A stretch of DNA of 64,000 nt from Treponema sp. GTDB taxonomy: Bacteria > Spirochaetota > Spirochaetia > Treponematales > Breznakiellaceae. Of this stretch, positions 24,880-35,454 are shown piece after piece. The position numbers and the translations under genes were made by a program. Every line of letters starts with the position of its first letter. Position 1 is the stretch's first letter. The stretch is taken from assembly GCA_031256035.1 (NCBI GenBank), contig JAIRRJ010000052.1:1-64000 (forward strand). Reading direction: 5' to 3'. The notes under the pieces are model-generated. The model made no database searches. It was not told the origin of the DNA and worked only from the letters and a program-made list of their open reading frames with translations.

Positions 24880-27800
24880 TCACTCAACAATAAATACCTT
24901 ATTCCCCAGGTATCTTGCAAAGTTGTAGCATTCGCCGCGCGTTATAGTTCCAAACGAGTGTGAATATTGCAATGTTTTTATTTCTCTTGCGGTGTCGGTT
25001 AGTACACAAGAAGTGCTGTATCCTGAAGGCTCTCCGTTAATTGTTATTTCCAGCACAAAACGTGATGCGGCGCTTTCTGTAAATCCAGCGGCGGCAAGCG
25101 CTTTCACAAGATTTTTTTTGGACTTGGAGGCTTTTTCGCACAGGTTTAGATTTATCCGTACCGGCAGCGTGATGCCTGCCTGACGCAGGGCTCCGCGGTT
25201 AAGCGCGAACAGTTCTTCCGCCGCCTGAGGGTTTTTACGGTTCGCCAATTCCCTGTGGCAATGGGAGATCAATTCCCTTTCCCATACCGGATCAAACCCA
25301 TCCAAAGCTCTGTTAATAAGGTTTTCCCTGCCCAAGAGAATTCCTTCTTCAAGATCGTAAGACGGTTCTGAAGCAGGGATAAGCGATGTTTCAAATTCAC
25401 GCGCCTTGTTTAAATACACTATTGCGCGGCGCGGATAATCTTCAAACGCGTTGAAATACTGGAAAAGCGAATTGAGATGAGGGCCGCCTCCTTCGAAAAC
25501 TTCTCCGCCGTACGCGTTAGCCGCCGCAAGGCAGTATTTCCGGTAAAGTTTCAGATTTACGGCGTGCCTGAATTTATACGAAATTGTTTTAGCCAGCGAG
25601 CGTATTTTTTCATTAGGTGAAGCCGTTGGCAAAAAGCGTTCGGTTTCTGCAAGCCCGGAATATGTTTTGTAAAGAATTTCGTGAATGTCCCTCTTGTAGC
25701 GGTCGGGATCAATGCCGAAGTTTAACATCCAGGAATGATCGCTCCCTTTCAGGCAGTCTTCCGCGTAAAGACGCGCTTCTTCCAGCCGCCCGGAAACCTG
25801 ATAAACCTGTGCCAGATTCAATTTGGCAAGCGGGGAAGTATCTGTTTCGTAAGCCGCCTGATAATCCTTTTGGGATTTTTCCAGTTCAAGCTGGCGCATA
25901 TAAAGTTCGCCTCGGGCAAGACGTCCGGAAGCGCGGTTTTGTGCGTTTAGCGAAGAATTGGTCGCGTCCATGCAAAGGTCATAACGGTAATAACGCGATT
26001 CAAGAATTGACAAATTGTACCAGGCTACGGCGGTAAACACACGGTCTCCGGCTTGATCGCCCATTGTTATCGCCTTGTTATACCAATATTTGCTCTCATC
26101 GTAACGGTACATATCGGAGTAGACAGTTCCCAGTGTCATGGCGAAATCGGCGTCATCGCCGAAACGGTCAAGCGCGGAAACAAGAAGCCACTCTCCGTCC
26201 GCGAGCCGGTGAACTTTAAAGTACATCCAGCCCAGGCTTCCGATAGCTTCCTTGTTGTCAGGTTCAAGTTCAAGGACACGCTCATAGTATTCCACAGACA
26301 GAGTATCGCGGTTTAAGTAACCTGCGGTTCGCGCGAGCCTGAGCAGGATAACAGGATTGTCAGGGCTGATCGCATCCGACTTTATAAACTCATCCCAGGC
26401 AAGTCCGAAAAGAGAGCGGTAATAATACAGATTGCCCAATGCCCAAGGGAATCGCGCGTCATCGGGGAAGCGTTCTACGCCCATCCTGTACAGTTCAATC
26501 GCCCGTTCCCACAGTTCGGCATATTCCGATTCGGATGCTTCGTCGAAAAGTGTATCCGCATCCCAATGATCTGCTTCACCAGACCGCAGGTCTGATTGCG
26601 CCTCTACCTGTGAACCCGCAAACAGGCAGACAAAAAGTAAAATTAAAAACTTGCCGTTGTTTTTTCCGGGGGCAAGCGCAAGCGGAGGAAAAAGCCAGCC
26701 TGAAATCCGCCGCAAGAGCGGGACATTCCTGCGGTATGAATCAGAAAATTTTTTATAATTTTCCAATTGCTGGTTGTAATCAGAGGCTGAATATTCCGGG
26801 GCAAAGCGGGCGGCTGCGGCATCCTGATACATGAGATAGACGCCTTCGTATTGCGGCTCAAGCTGCAAAGTCCATTCAGATTCTGTAAGAGAAAATCTGC
26901 GGCGCAGACCGGCAAAGCGCAGCAAGCGGCAGGTATGTTTGAATAACCTGATAGATTTTTTTCGCGGGTCGCGTGTCAGAAAAACAGATAAATATAAACC
27001 GCAGCGGATATAAAGAAACAGAACCGCCAGAAGCGCGGCAAGCATATAATGCCAATAATTGCACAGTATGTTGATTGTGTTATGTGTCAACAGACTGAGA
27101 TTTGAACCTGTTGATGTTTCATCTTTGCCTTCCTTTATTTTTATTCCTGAACGGTTTTCCAGAATCTCCCTCATTAATTTTTCAAAAAGCATGGGATCAA
27201 CACCTGATGAAAACTGGAATTCTTCGCCTTCGGCTAGATTTTCTGTGGTGGGATCGTATTCAATCCAGCCGTATCTTGGGAAAGCAACCTCTACCCATGC
27301 GTGCGCCATGTCGGAGCGCACCGGGTAATAATCAAAAGTGTTGGTGTCCGGGTCTACAAAAAAGCCGGCGGCTACACGGGCGGGAATTCCCAGAGAGCGC
27401 AGGAGGAGAGTCATCGCAAACGCATAATAGGAACAGTAACCTTTTTTTGAATTAAAAAGAAACCACCCAAGCTGATCTCCGTCAGGCGCTATGCCCGGTT
27501 TCAAACTGTAGCGGTAATCGCCGTTTTTCAAATATCTGTAAACCGCGACTACCTTGTCATTGTAACGTCTTGCATCTTTTGTGATTTCTTCGGCAAGCGC
27601 AAGAAGACGCTCATCGTTTCCGTATTCGGTATAAATTTTATATTCGTTCTCGCTTAAACCAAATTCTTCCGCTCCCGGCTGCACACCGGATGCCGCGCGG
27701 GAAAGATTCCAGTAATTCGCACTGCTTGCTGTGCTTTGCACCGCATAAGCTGAATTAAATGAAGAAGCGTCCCAATTTTCATAAGGGGTGATAGTAACCG

Positions 27801-28830
27801 GCTCTTTCATGCCGATAAAAGCGGCAGAGTCAAAGTTTACAATAAAGTATTCCTGGTTTACGGTTTTTGCCGCTTCAAACTCTTTTGGCTGAAGGGTAAT
27901 CCGCCGGTCGGGCAGCCGCTGCGGATGAGTTTGTTCATCAAGTTCTTCGATTTTGAAAAATCCCTGCTTGCGCCCGTATCCTGAAAGCACAGACCGCCGC
28001 AGGAGGATATTATTCTCGTCATCTTTTTTTACGATCAGTATGAGGTCATTCTTCATGGAGATTTCGGATTCCAGCTTGAGGAATTGGGAAAAATCAAAAC
28101 TAAACAGTTTTGGTTTTAATAAGCCTCCGCCCATTTCAACCGCCTGTTCCTGAAGCGGTTTCAGAAACAGGAATCCTCCCAGCGCAATTATTACCAGCAG
28201 CGCCGTTATGGCAAAACAAATTTCATTTACACGCAGCTTTGTTTCCGGCGGCATTGAAAAAAGCAGAGCCAGCGCCTGCAAAAAAACAACTCCGGCAAAC
28301 AGGATGATCATAACAATCGGCCAGCGGTACAGTTCGATGTTGGATGTGCGGGCAATACTGAAAATTACAAGCAGAATTGCCGCGTCTGCAATGACCGATG
28401 CCCGCAGGAGTTTTCGCGAATGCATGGAAAACCATGATGTAACCGCAATCCAGTAAAACGGAAGGAGGGAGACAAAATTGTTCCGGTCAAGGTTCAATAA
28501 CAATGAATCAAGAGCGATGGCGGGTTTATCCGAACTGCCGGGAATAAAGAGCCGCGGCATGGCGATCAACGCTCTTGCAAACCAGGGGATGAGGAATATT
28601 GAGATGAGGGCGGAAACGGGATTTACCGTTTTTCCGCTGCTCTTATAAACAGTCAGAAAAACAGCCGCGGCAAATCCCGCAAGCAGCGCGGCGGTAAAGA
28701 CTTCAGTATCAGCAAGATCACCGGCAAGCAGCCTGAGCTGGAAAAGAACGGTGAAAAGCGCTATGGAACGGAAGATGATTGCGTTGCCGTAAACGGGGTT
28801 GAGGCTCAATTTAGGATTCGATTGATTCAA
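24880..28830 (-). CDS. Transglutaminase-like membrane protein fused to a TPR protein
   Basis: 1316 residues. Residues 1-225 carry several membrane helices (DUF3488/TgpA-like). Residues about 390-545 are a transglutaminase core with the Cys-His-Asp triad in GYCSYYA (Cys466), DMAHAWVEV (His510) and EYDPTT (Asp526). A membrane helix lies at 595-618 and a DUF4129-like stretch to about 710. Then a second hydrophobic segment (GKFLILLFVCLFAGSQVEAQ, about 726-745) looks like an internal signal peptide, followed by TPR repeats (about 760-1090) and a unique C-terminal region. It belongs to the MoxR-DUF58-transglutaminase operon type, linked elsewhere to envelope stress or Bat aerotolerance loci. The fusion of two usually separate proteins is odd. 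Confidence 0.82.
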   Translation of the reverse strand: MNQSNPKLSLNPVYGNAIIFRSIALFTVLFQLRLLAGDLADTEVFTAALLAGFAAAVFLTVYKSSGKTVNPVSALISIFLIPWFARALIAMPRLFIPGSSDKPAIALDSLLLNLDRNNFVSLLPFYWIAVTSWFSMHSRKLLRASVIADAAILLVIFSIARTSNIELYRWPIVMIILFAGVVFLQALALLFSMPPETKLRVNEICFAITALLVIIALGGFLFLKPLQEQAVEMGGGLLKPKLFSFDFSQFLKLESEISMKNDLILIVKKDDENNILLRRSVLSGYGRKQGFFKIEELDEQTHPQRLPDRRITLQPKEFEAAKTVNQEYFIVNFDSAAFIGMKEPVTITPYENWDASSFNSAYAVQSTASSANYWNLSRAASGVQPGAEEFGLSENEYKIYTEYGNDERLLALAEEITKDARRYNDKVVAVYRYLKNGDYRYSLKPGIAPDGDQLGWFLFNSKKGYCSYYAFAMTLLLRSLGIPARVAAGFFVDPDTNTFDYYPVRSDMAHAWVEVAFPRYGWIEYDPTTENLAEGEEFQFSSGVDPMLFEKLMREILENRSGIKIKEGKDETSTGSNLSLLTHNTINILCNYWHYMLAALLAVLFLYIRCGLYLSVFLTRDPRKKSIRLFKHTCRLLRFAGLRRRFSLTESEWTLQLEPQYEGVYLMYQDAAAARFAPEYSASDYNQQLENYKKFSDSYRRNVPLLRRISGWLFPPLALAPGKNNGKFLILLFVCLFAGSQVEAQSDLRSGEADHWDADTLFDEASESEYAELWERAIELYRMGVERFPDDARFPWALGNLYYYRSLFGLAWDEFIKSDAISPDNPVILLRLARTAGYLNRDTLSVEYYERVLELEPDNKEAIGSLGWMYFKVHRLADGEWLLVSALDRFGDDADFAMTLGTVYSDMYRYDESKYWYNKAITMGDQAGDRVFTAVAWYNLSILESRYYRYDLCMDATNSSLNAQNRASGRLARGELYMRQLELEKSQKDYQAAYETDTSPLAKLNLAQVYQVSGRLEEARLYAEDCLKGSDHSWMLNFGIDPDRYKRDIHEILYKTYSGLAETERFLPTASPNEKIRSLAKTISYKFRHAVNLKLYRKYCLAAANAYGGEVFEGGGPHLNSLFQYFNAFEDYPRRAIVYLNKAREFETSLIPASEPSYDLEEGILLGRENLINRALDGFDPVWERELISHCHRELANRKNPQAAEELFALNRGALRQAGITLPVRINLNLCEKASKSKKNLVKALAAAGFTESAASRFVLEITINGEPSGYSTSCVLTDTAREIKTLQYSHSFGTITRGECYNFARYLGNKVFIVE

Positions 28831-28946
28831 AATTCTTTTTGCCCCCGCCTAACTATAACGCTGGCGGTGTATTTTTGCAATGATGCCGCACAGTAGCGTG
28901 AGCTTCTTTTCGAATCAAACAAAAACGCTGTCAGCCGCCTTTGCGC

Positions 28947-30044
28947 TCAATAAATCTCAAAGTCAAAAATTTTTATGCTGGAAAGCCCTGTTTGATGTGG
29001 TCCTGATGATTTCGGATCGCTGTGATACATAAAACAAAAATTGTCAATATTGCTTTTATTGAATGATGTCATTTTCGACCAGCTTGGCTGTTTTAATTTA
29101 GAATAGGGGATGTCCACGGCAACCACTTTCCCTTTCTTTGTCGCGACCAGCGTTTGATAAAAGCTGTCGGTGACATCTTTTGTCGCTAGAAGAAAAATCC
29201 ATGTTTTTCCGTTCCCCAATATCTTAAACCGCACGCCGGAACCTCCCCTCATCTTTTGCTGCAATGCATTGCTTATCCCGTAGAAAAGACCATATCTCCA
29301 TCCGGTCATTGAACTTCCCAGATCAATATTCACAGTAAGCACCTCACGCTCATGCCCGTCAATAACTTCCCTTGCGATTGTGCGGCTTACAGTCGTATTT
29401 TTTTCCAGAGTTGCATTTTCTCCCATAATTCCATCAACCCACAAGATGTCTGCCAATACAATGGAATTTGCCGCCGGAGCATTCTTGGCGACCGGAGTAC
29501 TCTTGGCTGACGGATTACTTTGAGAGGCGGGGACTGCTGTTGTTACCGGCCCGGTATACACGGTTCCGGTCAAAGCCGCAGACCGGCTGTCTTGCGCTAC
29601 GTCAATATTCTGCATCCCCTGTATCTGGGCGGTTTCTACCGATATTGCCCTGATCCGCAGCCGGTATGTGCTTCCTATAGCCGTCATCGCGCCGGAGATT
29701 ATTGTCTGCGCTCCAAGCATTTTACCGACAGATTGCGCAGTTTCATCGCTTACATCCCCCGACAACTGGAAATTCATTTCCTTGCGTATTGTTTCGAGGT
29801 TTGCGCGGTCAATAACAGAAAAGTTGCCGTCATTTACAATATAGCCGATTAACTCTTCAATAATATAATCAGACAACTGCGGCCAGTTTGAAGAAAAATT
29901 CAATACGACAAGTTTTGACTTTGCCGGCACTTTCAGGTTCAGATAACTGGTTGAATTTCTCAACGCCGTATCAAGCGACATCTGCGAAAACGCAAATACG
30001 GGGATGAAAACAGCAAAAATGCAAATTACAACAATTTTTTTCAT
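28947..30044 (-). CDS. CsgG/LpoB-like secreted protein
   Basis: 365 residues with a signal peptide ending about FAFSQ. Residues 40-175 match the CsgG/LpoB-type nucleotide-binding-like fold common in spirochaetes: KSKLVVLNFSSNW, DYIIEELIGYIVNDGNFSVIDRANLETIRKE, MLGAQTIISGAMTAIGSTYRLRIRAI. This is followed by a Pro/Ala/Ser linker and a C-terminal beta-rich domain (about 200-365) possibly binding carbohydrate or protein. It acts outside the inner membrane, likely in the periplasm. It lies between the DUF58 gene and the transglutaminase-TPR gene on the same strand. Exact role unknown. Confidence 0.65.
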   Translation of the reverse strand: MKKIVVICIFAVFIPVFAFSQMSLDTALRNSTSYLNLKVPAKSKLVVLNFSSNWPQLSDYIIEELIGYIVNDGNFSVIDRANLETIRKEMNFQLSGDVSDETAQSVGKMLGAQTIISGAMTAIGSTYRLRIRAISVETAQIQGMQNIDVAQDSRSAALTGTVYTGPVTTAVPASQSNPSAKSTPVAKNAPAANSIVLADILWVDGIMGENATLEKNTTVSRTIAREVIDGHEREVLTVNIDLGSSMTGWRYGLFYGISNALQQKMRGGSGVRFKILGNGKTWIFLLATKDVTDSFYQTLVATKKGKVVAVDIPYSKLKQPSWSKMTSFNKSNIDNFCFMYHSDPKSSGPHQTGLSSIKIFDFEIY

Positions 30045-30147
30045 TTTAACGATGCTCCTTGTTTGTGAGTATATTTGTTAACATATCATTTATGGTAATA
30101 TAAATCAACATATCATTGGAAAATCACCTATGAATTTACCCAGATAT

Positions 30148-31488
30148 TTATTTGGCTATAACAGAAATCGCCTGCGCTCTGACATTGGAACGCCTGTTGT
30201 ATATGGAAACGCACCTTTCAGCCGCTTCCGCGCGCTCGGCAAAGACACTGTCTTTTTCGTTTTTATCAATTCCGTAGATGAACAAAATCTTAACCGCGCG
30301 GTTTGCGTTATTCGAAATAAAACGATCCAACGCCGATGATTCGCCGAATCCGCGTGCGTAAATTCTTGGCAGGGCGAAAATCGCTATCCCGAAGCCTTCT
30401 CCCGCAGCGGGCAAATCCGCAGGCGTGGTCAGGGGAATTGCCGGCCGGTTCGTCCATGGGCAAGCCCATGGACGGGCGAGAAAGAATCCCAGCTCGGCGG
30501 AAGTTAATGATGCGGCTGTTTTTTCAGATTGCCCGGTAAAACCTGTCTGCACATCTTTTTCTTTTCCCGCGCAGGCGGCGGCAAGCGCGTTTTCGCAAAG
30601 TAAATCCACAGCATAACGCGCCGATTTTGCGGTGTACAACTCGTCATATTGTGTGTCAATGAAAATGATCATGTTGGAATGAGGCGGCGGTTCACGCTCC
30701 CCTTCGCGGAGAATAAGTTCGCCGCCGTGTCCGTATAATTTCCAGTTGATGCGCCGGGGATCGTCGCCCGGTACATAAGGCCTGTGGTCGATGAGGTTGT
30801 CGCTGCGTTCAAAGGAGCGGTCATGCCTTTCGGTATTGCCGCCCTGCGCTTCAACCGGAACAGGCTCAATTGCCGCGTGCGGGCTTACAAGCAGCCGCGC
30901 TCCCGCCTGAGGGATGCGGAAAGCAAAATCAAAAAGACCGAGTATATCGAAAACGGCAAATTCATCGTAAGCGGAAAAATATGCGCCCCGCTTTTCTACC
31001 TGAAATGTTTCCTGCTGAGACAATCCTGATTTTTGTTCCGGCTTGAAACTGTATGCGGCAATTCTGCCGTCCCTTGTACTTAAGTGTATGCGGCATCGAA
31101 CCAGTATGCCCGGAAACTGAAAGACTTTTTTGTTATGCGCGGGAAACTTCGTTGCATAATGCGCGGGAAACATCGTTGCATGATGTGTCATCTCTCTTTC
31201 CGAATAAAGAACTTGAGTCCATCCTCCGGCGGTGAGTTTTTCCGGGCTTAGGCGGATGGAAACCGTTGCCGCGCGGCGGCGGTGGATGACAGCCAGAAGC
31301 AAAGTCATCACAAGGCAATAAACCCAGGCTGCAAGGAAAACTGCTCCCGTCAGCGTAAGAACCAGTTCCCTTCTGAGAGTTCCCGCTGTGAAAGAAAGAA
31401 CAATAATGAGCAGGACAAAAACGCCCATTGTCCTGAGTTTGAATGCTGCTTTGAATTCAGGTAGTCTTGATTCCATCGATTCTGGCAT
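30148..31488 (-). CDS. DUF58 domain membrane protein of the MoxR operon
   Basis: Up to 446 residues; two N-terminal helices (residues 20-70), then the DUF58 (vWA-like) signature: ERSDNLIDHRPYVPGDDPRRINWKLYGHGGELILRE, with MIIFIDTQYDELYTAKSARY after it. Such proteins work with MoxR ATPases in assembling or activating envelope complexes. The start at 31488 lies within a dispersed repeat; MESRLPEF at 31476 is an alternative. Residues about 100-120 (HHATMFPAHYATKFPAHN) are encoded by two tandem copies of the same repeat, an in-frame insertion in the outer beta region. Overlaps the end of moxR by about 30 bases. Confidence 0.85.
   Translation of the reverse strand: MPESMESRLPEFKAAFKLRTMGVFVLLIIVLSFTAGTLRRELVLTLTGAVFLAAWVYCLVMTLLLAVIHRRRAATVSIRLSPEKLTAGGWTQVLYSEREMTHHATMFPAHYATKFPAHNKKVFQFPGILVRCRIHLSTRDGRIAAYSFKPEQKSGLSQQETFQVEKRGAYFSAYDEFAVFDILGLFDFAFRIPQAGARLLVSPHAAIEPVPVEAQGGNTERHDRSFERSDNLIDHRPYVPGDDPRRINWKLYGHGGELILREGEREPPPHSNMIIFIDTQYDELYTAKSARYAVDLLCENALAAACAGKEKDVQTGFTGQSEKTAASLTSAELGFFLARPWACPWTNRPAIPLTTPADLPAAGEGFGIAIFALPRIYARGFGESSALDRFISNNANRAVKILFIYGIDKNEKDSVFAERAEAAERCVSIYNRRSNVRAQAISVIAK
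31137..31184 (-). repeat. Dispersed in-gene repeat, tandem copies 2 and 3 (inside DUF58 gene)
   Basis: Two 24-bp units, GCGCGGGAAACTTCGTTGCA and GCGCGGGAAACATCGTTGCA plus four bases each, head to tail on the plus strand. In the gene they are read in frame as HATMFPAHYATKFPAH, in the orientation opposite to that in ygiQ. Confidence 0.85.
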
Positions 31489-32437
31489 TTTGCAACGAAG
31501 TTACCCGCGCAAGGCATATATCCCGGACAAATTTGCCGCTATCTGATCTTGGATCGCGGAGTTTCACACGATGCGCAAGCACCGGCAGGGCGAGGATAGC
31601 GAGGTCTTCGTCAATAACATAATTCCTTCCCTTGACAAAGGCAAGAGCTTTGGCGGCTTCCAAAAAATGCAGTCCGGCGCGCGGGCTTGCCCCAAGGCTA
31701 AAACTTTTATGAATACGTGTGTCTCTGACAATGTCGGCGACAGCTTCCTTCAGCGCTTGGTGGCAGAACACCGCCGCCGCCGCTTTTTTCGCTGCCGTAA
31801 AATCCGCCAGGCGGATAACAGGCTCAAGTTTTGAGATGCCCGCTTCTGCGGGATTTTCATCCAGGATGGCAAGTTCCGCCTCACGATCAGGATAACCCAG
31901 AGACAACTTCATCATAAAACGGTCAAGCTGGGCAGCCGGAAGCGGAAAAGTTCCCTCGCTTTCTATCGGGTTTTCAGTCGCGATAACGCAAAAGGGTTCA
32001 GGCGGCCTGTGGGTGGTCTGCCCGATAGTAACCTGTTTTTCAGCCATGACTTCCAGCAGCGCTGACTGAACCTTCGGCGTTGTGCGGTTTATTTCGTCAG
32101 CTAACACAATGTTCGCAAGCACCGGGCCGGGAATAAAGCGGAACTTTCTTGTTTTTGGATCGAACACATCAACGCCGGTAATGTCGTAGGGCAGAAGGTC
32201 GGGGGTGAACTGGATACGCTTGAAATCCAGCCCCTTCTTGCCTCCGTCTATCAGTTTCGCGATGGTTTTCGCCACTGTGGTTTTTCCCAGCCCGGGATTA
32301 TCCTCGATGAGTATATGTCCGCCCGCCAAAAAAGCCGTAACCAAAAGCTCAAGAAATTCTTTTTTCCCCTTGATGATTCTGCCCGCGCCTTCAAGCAGGG
32401 CTGCTGCCGCGGCTGTAGCCGAGTTATCCGCCTTCAT
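31457..32437 (-). CDS. MoxR-family AAA+ ATPase
   Basis: About 326 residues. Walker A EDNPGLGKTTVAK, Walker B NIVLADEINRTTPKVQSALLE, sensor 1 VIATENPIESEGTFPLP, then GYPDREAELAIL and a C-terminal AAA lid. MoxR ATPases act as chaperones for metal insertion or complex assembly together with vWA/DUF58 partners, here encoded immediately downstream. The start MKADNSA is preferred because GAGG stands six bases before it and it begins just after the stop codon of the sensor kinase gene. The last residues (RVTSLQNARID) are encoded by a dispersed repeat copy. Confidence 0.93.
   Translation of the reverse strand: MKADNSATAAAAALLEGAGRIIKGKKEFLELLVTAFLAGGHILIEDNPGLGKTTVAKTIAKLIDGGKKGLDFKRIQFTPDLLPYDITGVDVFDPKTRKFRFIPGPVLANIVLADEINRTTPKVQSALLEVMAEKQVTIGQTTHRPPEPFCVIATENPIESEGTFPLPAAQLDRFMMKLSLGYPDREAELAILDENPAEAGISKLEPVIRLADFTAAKKAAAAVFCHQALKEAVADIVRDTRIHKSFSLGASPRAGLHFLEAAKALAFVKGRNYVIDEDLAILALPVLAHRVKLRDPRSDSGKFVRDICLARVTSLQNARIDGIKTT
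31485..31510 (-). repeat. Dispersed in-gene repeat, copy 4 (moxR 3' end)
   Basis: Same core with one change (GGGTAACTTCGTTGCA), read in a third way as RVTSLQNA at the MoxR C-terminus. Its AAATGC end also supplies the first ATG of the DUF58 gene. Confidence 0.8.
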
Positions 32438-32438
32438 G

Positions 32439-35384
32439 TTATTCCTCATTCAAATATTTGTCTGCGATTTTTAACAATACATCAATTTCAATTGGTTTGG
32501 GAATATGGCCGTTCATTCCCGCTTTCCGGCACTGTTCTACGTCTTCAGCAAACGCATTGGCGGTCATTGCGATAATAGGAATTCCCCGCGGATGCTTAAA
32601 CGCAAAACCGCTCTCTTTTTCTTTTTTCTCAAAGGCGCGTATTGCCTGTGTAGCGTCATGACCGTCCATTACAGGCATTCGTACATCCATGAAGATCATG
32701 TCATAGCGGTTGGGGTCGGCGCAGAACATGTCAAATGCGATTTTTCCGTTTTCCGCGCAGTCAATGGTAACGTTGGTGTCTTCAAGAAGCGCCATGACAA
32801 TTTCGCGGTTGATTTCGACATCTTCAGCTAACAGAAGCGTATGATCGTTAAAATGAAAATCAGACGGCGCTTTGTCTGCCTGTGATGCATGCAGCATTTC
32901 GTGCGTACCCGGATCAAAAAGCGCCCGCACCGTAAAGCAGCTTCCTTCGTTATGGGCGCTTTTTACGGTTATGTCGCCGCCCATAAGTTCGGCGAGGCTT
33001 TTACTTATTGCCAGCCCCAGTCCTGTGCCGCCGAAACGTTTAACGGTGCTTGAATCCGCCTGCACAAAGGCGTTAAAGAGCCGCGCCTGCTGCTCTTCCG
33101 TTATGCCGATGCCGGAGTCCTGCACAGCAGCCTCAATTTCTTCTTTTCCGCTGCTGTCGTGTTTCGCATATCTCAGCGCAAGATGAATCTCTCCGCTTTC
33201 CGGTGTAAATTTTACCGCATTTGAAAGCAGGTTGAGCAGTATCTGGGAAAAACGCATTTCGTCTCCGACTACCACTTCCGGCAAATCGTAAGCGAGGTCA
33301 ATGGAAAACTTCTGCTTTTTTTCCGCAGTGCGCACGCCGATCATATTGCCGATGTTATTCGCCATAGTTTCAAGGGAAAACGGCTCATGAATCAGCTCAA
33401 ACTTTTTCGCTTCAATCTTGCTCATGTCAAGGATGTCGTTGATGATTCCCAGTAGCTGCCGTGAAGCCAGCCCAATCTTATCAAGGCAGTCGTAGATGCG
33501 GCTCAGGTTATCCGAAGAACGCGCAACGGCTGTCATGCCGGTAACTGCGTTGATCGGTGTGCGAATCTCGTGGCTCATGTTCGCGAGGAATTCGCTCTTG
33601 GAGAGCGAAGCCTCCAGCGCCGCTTCGGAAGCGATTTCCAGTTCTCTGGTGCGTTGATGTACCAGTTTTTCAAGCCTCTTGCCCTCGCGGCGGTTGCGCT
33701 GGAACATAGTAAATACCAGGAACAGTACGCAAAAAAGCAGCGCCGTTGCGCCGATGAGCCAGGGGCGCTGCGCCTGAGCCATTTTGCGGCGGTAATCAAA
33801 AACCGTGCGTTCCCACCGGCTGCATATATCATCGGTATTTATCAGTTTTTGCGATTTGGAAATAATGGAACGCAGAACATCTTCGTTCACATTAAAACCG
33901 AAATAAGACTCTGATGGATGATTAAAGACGATGTTTGCCTTGAAACCCGGCAGTTCAAGGTAGTTCACGATTGCGAGTAACTGATTGCGTGTCGCCATAA
34001 CCAGATCGACTTCGCCTTTTACAAGCGCGTCAAGCGCGGCGACAGTACTGGCGTATTCCACGGTATTCGTGTGCCGTGGAAACCACTGGCGGAACACATC
34101 GGCATAAGCGGAACCGGCAATGAGTCCTACGCGGGAGTAAAGAACCTGATTGATATTTATGTTCTCATATTCCACTGCCGAAAGCAGCGTATAGAAATCC
34201 TGCTGATAGGGCGTATCCGCCCAGAGGAATCGCCCCACCCGGTCGGGATGCCAGACCAGTTCCGTAACCATTGCAAGCCTGCCGTCTTCCAGCATCTGCA
34301 AAAGATCAGTCCATTCGGTGTCATTGGAATGGTCAATCACAAAAGAAAGGCCGGTGTACTGTTCAAGTTCCTGCAATATGTCAATGGTGATGCCCTGCCA
34401 TTCCTTTTCGTGATGATTGAAAAATGACACGGGGTAGTTGTCATATTCGGCGCCGATTTTCACCGCAGTATCCGGCGTACTGTGCAGGCGGATGTATTCC
34501 CTTTCTTCTTCTGTTAGCTGCATAACAAGCCGCTGCCGCAGATAGTCCCTGTAACCCTGATTGTACAGTCTGGCAAGATGATGCACCGCGCCCGAATCAA
34601 GAGCCTTCTGCACAACGGAGACAAGCGGCTCAAGCTCATTGTTCTGCGTGGTCAGAGACACCGGACCGTATATCAGAGGGAAAAAATCTTCGGCATTTAT
34701 GTCGCCGTAAGAATCGAAAGCAGCCTCCGCGGGGCCGTCCCCGAAAAATGCGTCCGCTGCCCCGCTTTTGAGCGTCCGGTATGCGGCGTCGTAGTCGCCG
34801 ACAAACAGCGGACTAAAACCATCAGACAAATACGGCTCAACTAAATCACGGGTTGTAGTGCCTTCAAGAAACGCATAGCGCAGAGGGCGCGCTTTTTCAA
34901 TGCTCGACAGAAGTTCGCCGCCGGCAATCCGCATGATCTTTATGGGGCGCTCCGCTATCGTGTCGGTCATAAAATATGTTTTCCGCCGTTCGTTCGTGGC
35001 GGTAAGTTCGCCGGTAAAATCTGTTGTTTTGGACGACAGACCGGCGACAAGTTCGTTCCATTCGGCAATTTCCGGCGTGAACGGGATTCCGAACAGGCCG
35101 GAAAGCCATCCGCAGAACAGCGAGGCAAAACCGCCGATGCTTTCGTCCTCGTTCCAGAAAGCCTCAGTGGAATAGGTCATCCCATATACAAAACCATCCC
35201 GCCGGATTTTAAGCTTTTCTATAGCGTCAATTTCTTCCGTTGTTATACCCGGTATCTCGCGGTATGTGGCATATTCGGCGTATTTTGCAATAGTTTGTTC
35301 TTTCTGTTTTTCGCACCCTGCCAAAACCAGGAAAAAGGCAATACACACAAATTTGAATATCAGGAGACGGTAATCCCTATTCAT
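32439..35384 (-). CDS. Hybrid sensor histidine kinase with two periplasmic solute-binding domains (BvgS/EvgS-like)
   Basis: 981 residues. The N-terminus has a lipobox-like LAGC (Cys24), unusual for a sensor kinase. Two SBP_bac_3-type Venus-flytrap domains follow (about 50-290 and 305-520), then one membrane helix (about 541-561), a short coiled coil, HisKA with phospho-acceptor His605 ([14 protein letters not shown]), HATPase ([32 protein letters not shown]) and a C-terminal receiver domain ([28 protein letters not shown] with the acceptor Asp). No separate response regulator or HPt gene is adjacent. It lies one base upstream of moxR, so it may control or belong to the MoxR operon. Ligands are probably small amino-acid-like molecules; not known. 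Confidence 0.9.
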   Translation of the reverse strand: MNRDYRLLIFKFVCIAFFLVLAGCEKQKEQTIAKYAEYATYREIPGITTEEIDAIEKLKIRRDGFVYGMTYSTEAFWNEDESIGGFASLFCGWLSGLFGIPFTPEIAEWNELVAGLSSKTTDFTGELTATNERRKTYFMTDTIAERPIKIMRIAGGELLSSIEKARPLRYAFLEGTTTRDLVEPYLSDGFSPLFVGDYDAAYRTLKSGAADAFFGDGPAEAAFDSYGDINAEDFFPLIYGPVSLTTQNNELEPLVSVVQKALDSGAVHHLARLYNQGYRDYLRQRLVMQLTEEEREYIRLHSTPDTAVKIGAEYDNYPVSFFNHHEKEWQGITIDILQELEQYTGLSFVIDHSNDTEWTDLLQMLEDGRLAMVTELVWHPDRVGRFLWADTPYQQDFYTLLSAVEYENININQVLYSRVGLIAGSAYADVFRQWFPRHTNTVEYASTVAALDALVKGEVDLVMATRNQLLAIVNYLELPGFKANIVFNHPSESYFGFNVNEDVLRSIISKSQKLINTDDICSRWERTVFDYRRKMAQAQRPWLIGATALLFCVLFLVFTMFQRNRREGKRLEKLVHQRTRELEIASEAALEASLSKSEFLANMSHEIRTPINAVTGMTAVARSSDNLSRIYDCLDKIGLASRQLLGIINDILDMSKIEAKKFELIHEPFSLETMANNIGNMIGVRTAEKKQKFSIDLAYDLPEVVVGDEMRFSQILLNLLSNAVKFTPESGEIHLALRYAKHDSSGKEEIEAAVQDSGIGITEEQQARLFNAFVQADSSTVKRFGGTGLGLAISKSLAELMGGDITVKSAHNEGSCFTVRALFDPGTHEMLHASQADKAPSDFHFNDHTLLLAEDVEINREIVMALLEDTNVTIDCAENGKIAFDMFCADPNRYDMIFMDVRMPVMDGHDATQAIRAFEKKEKESGFAFKHPRGIPIIAMTANAFAEDVEQCRKAGMNGHIPKPIEIDVLLKIADKYLNEE

Positions 35385-35420
35385 AAACTATAAAAGCATT
35401 ATATGTTAGTTAAGGTTATC

Positions 35421-35448
35421 TTGCCAATAGACAATAATGTGGTATAAT
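35421..35448 (+). promoter_or_regulatory. Promoter of the HD-domain gene
   Basis: TTGCCA, 16 bases, TATAAT (35443-35448), ending six bases before the ATG at 35455. This implies a transcript starting at the start codon, although an AGGAT sits in between. Confidence 0.6.
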
Positions 35449-35454
35449 CAGGAT

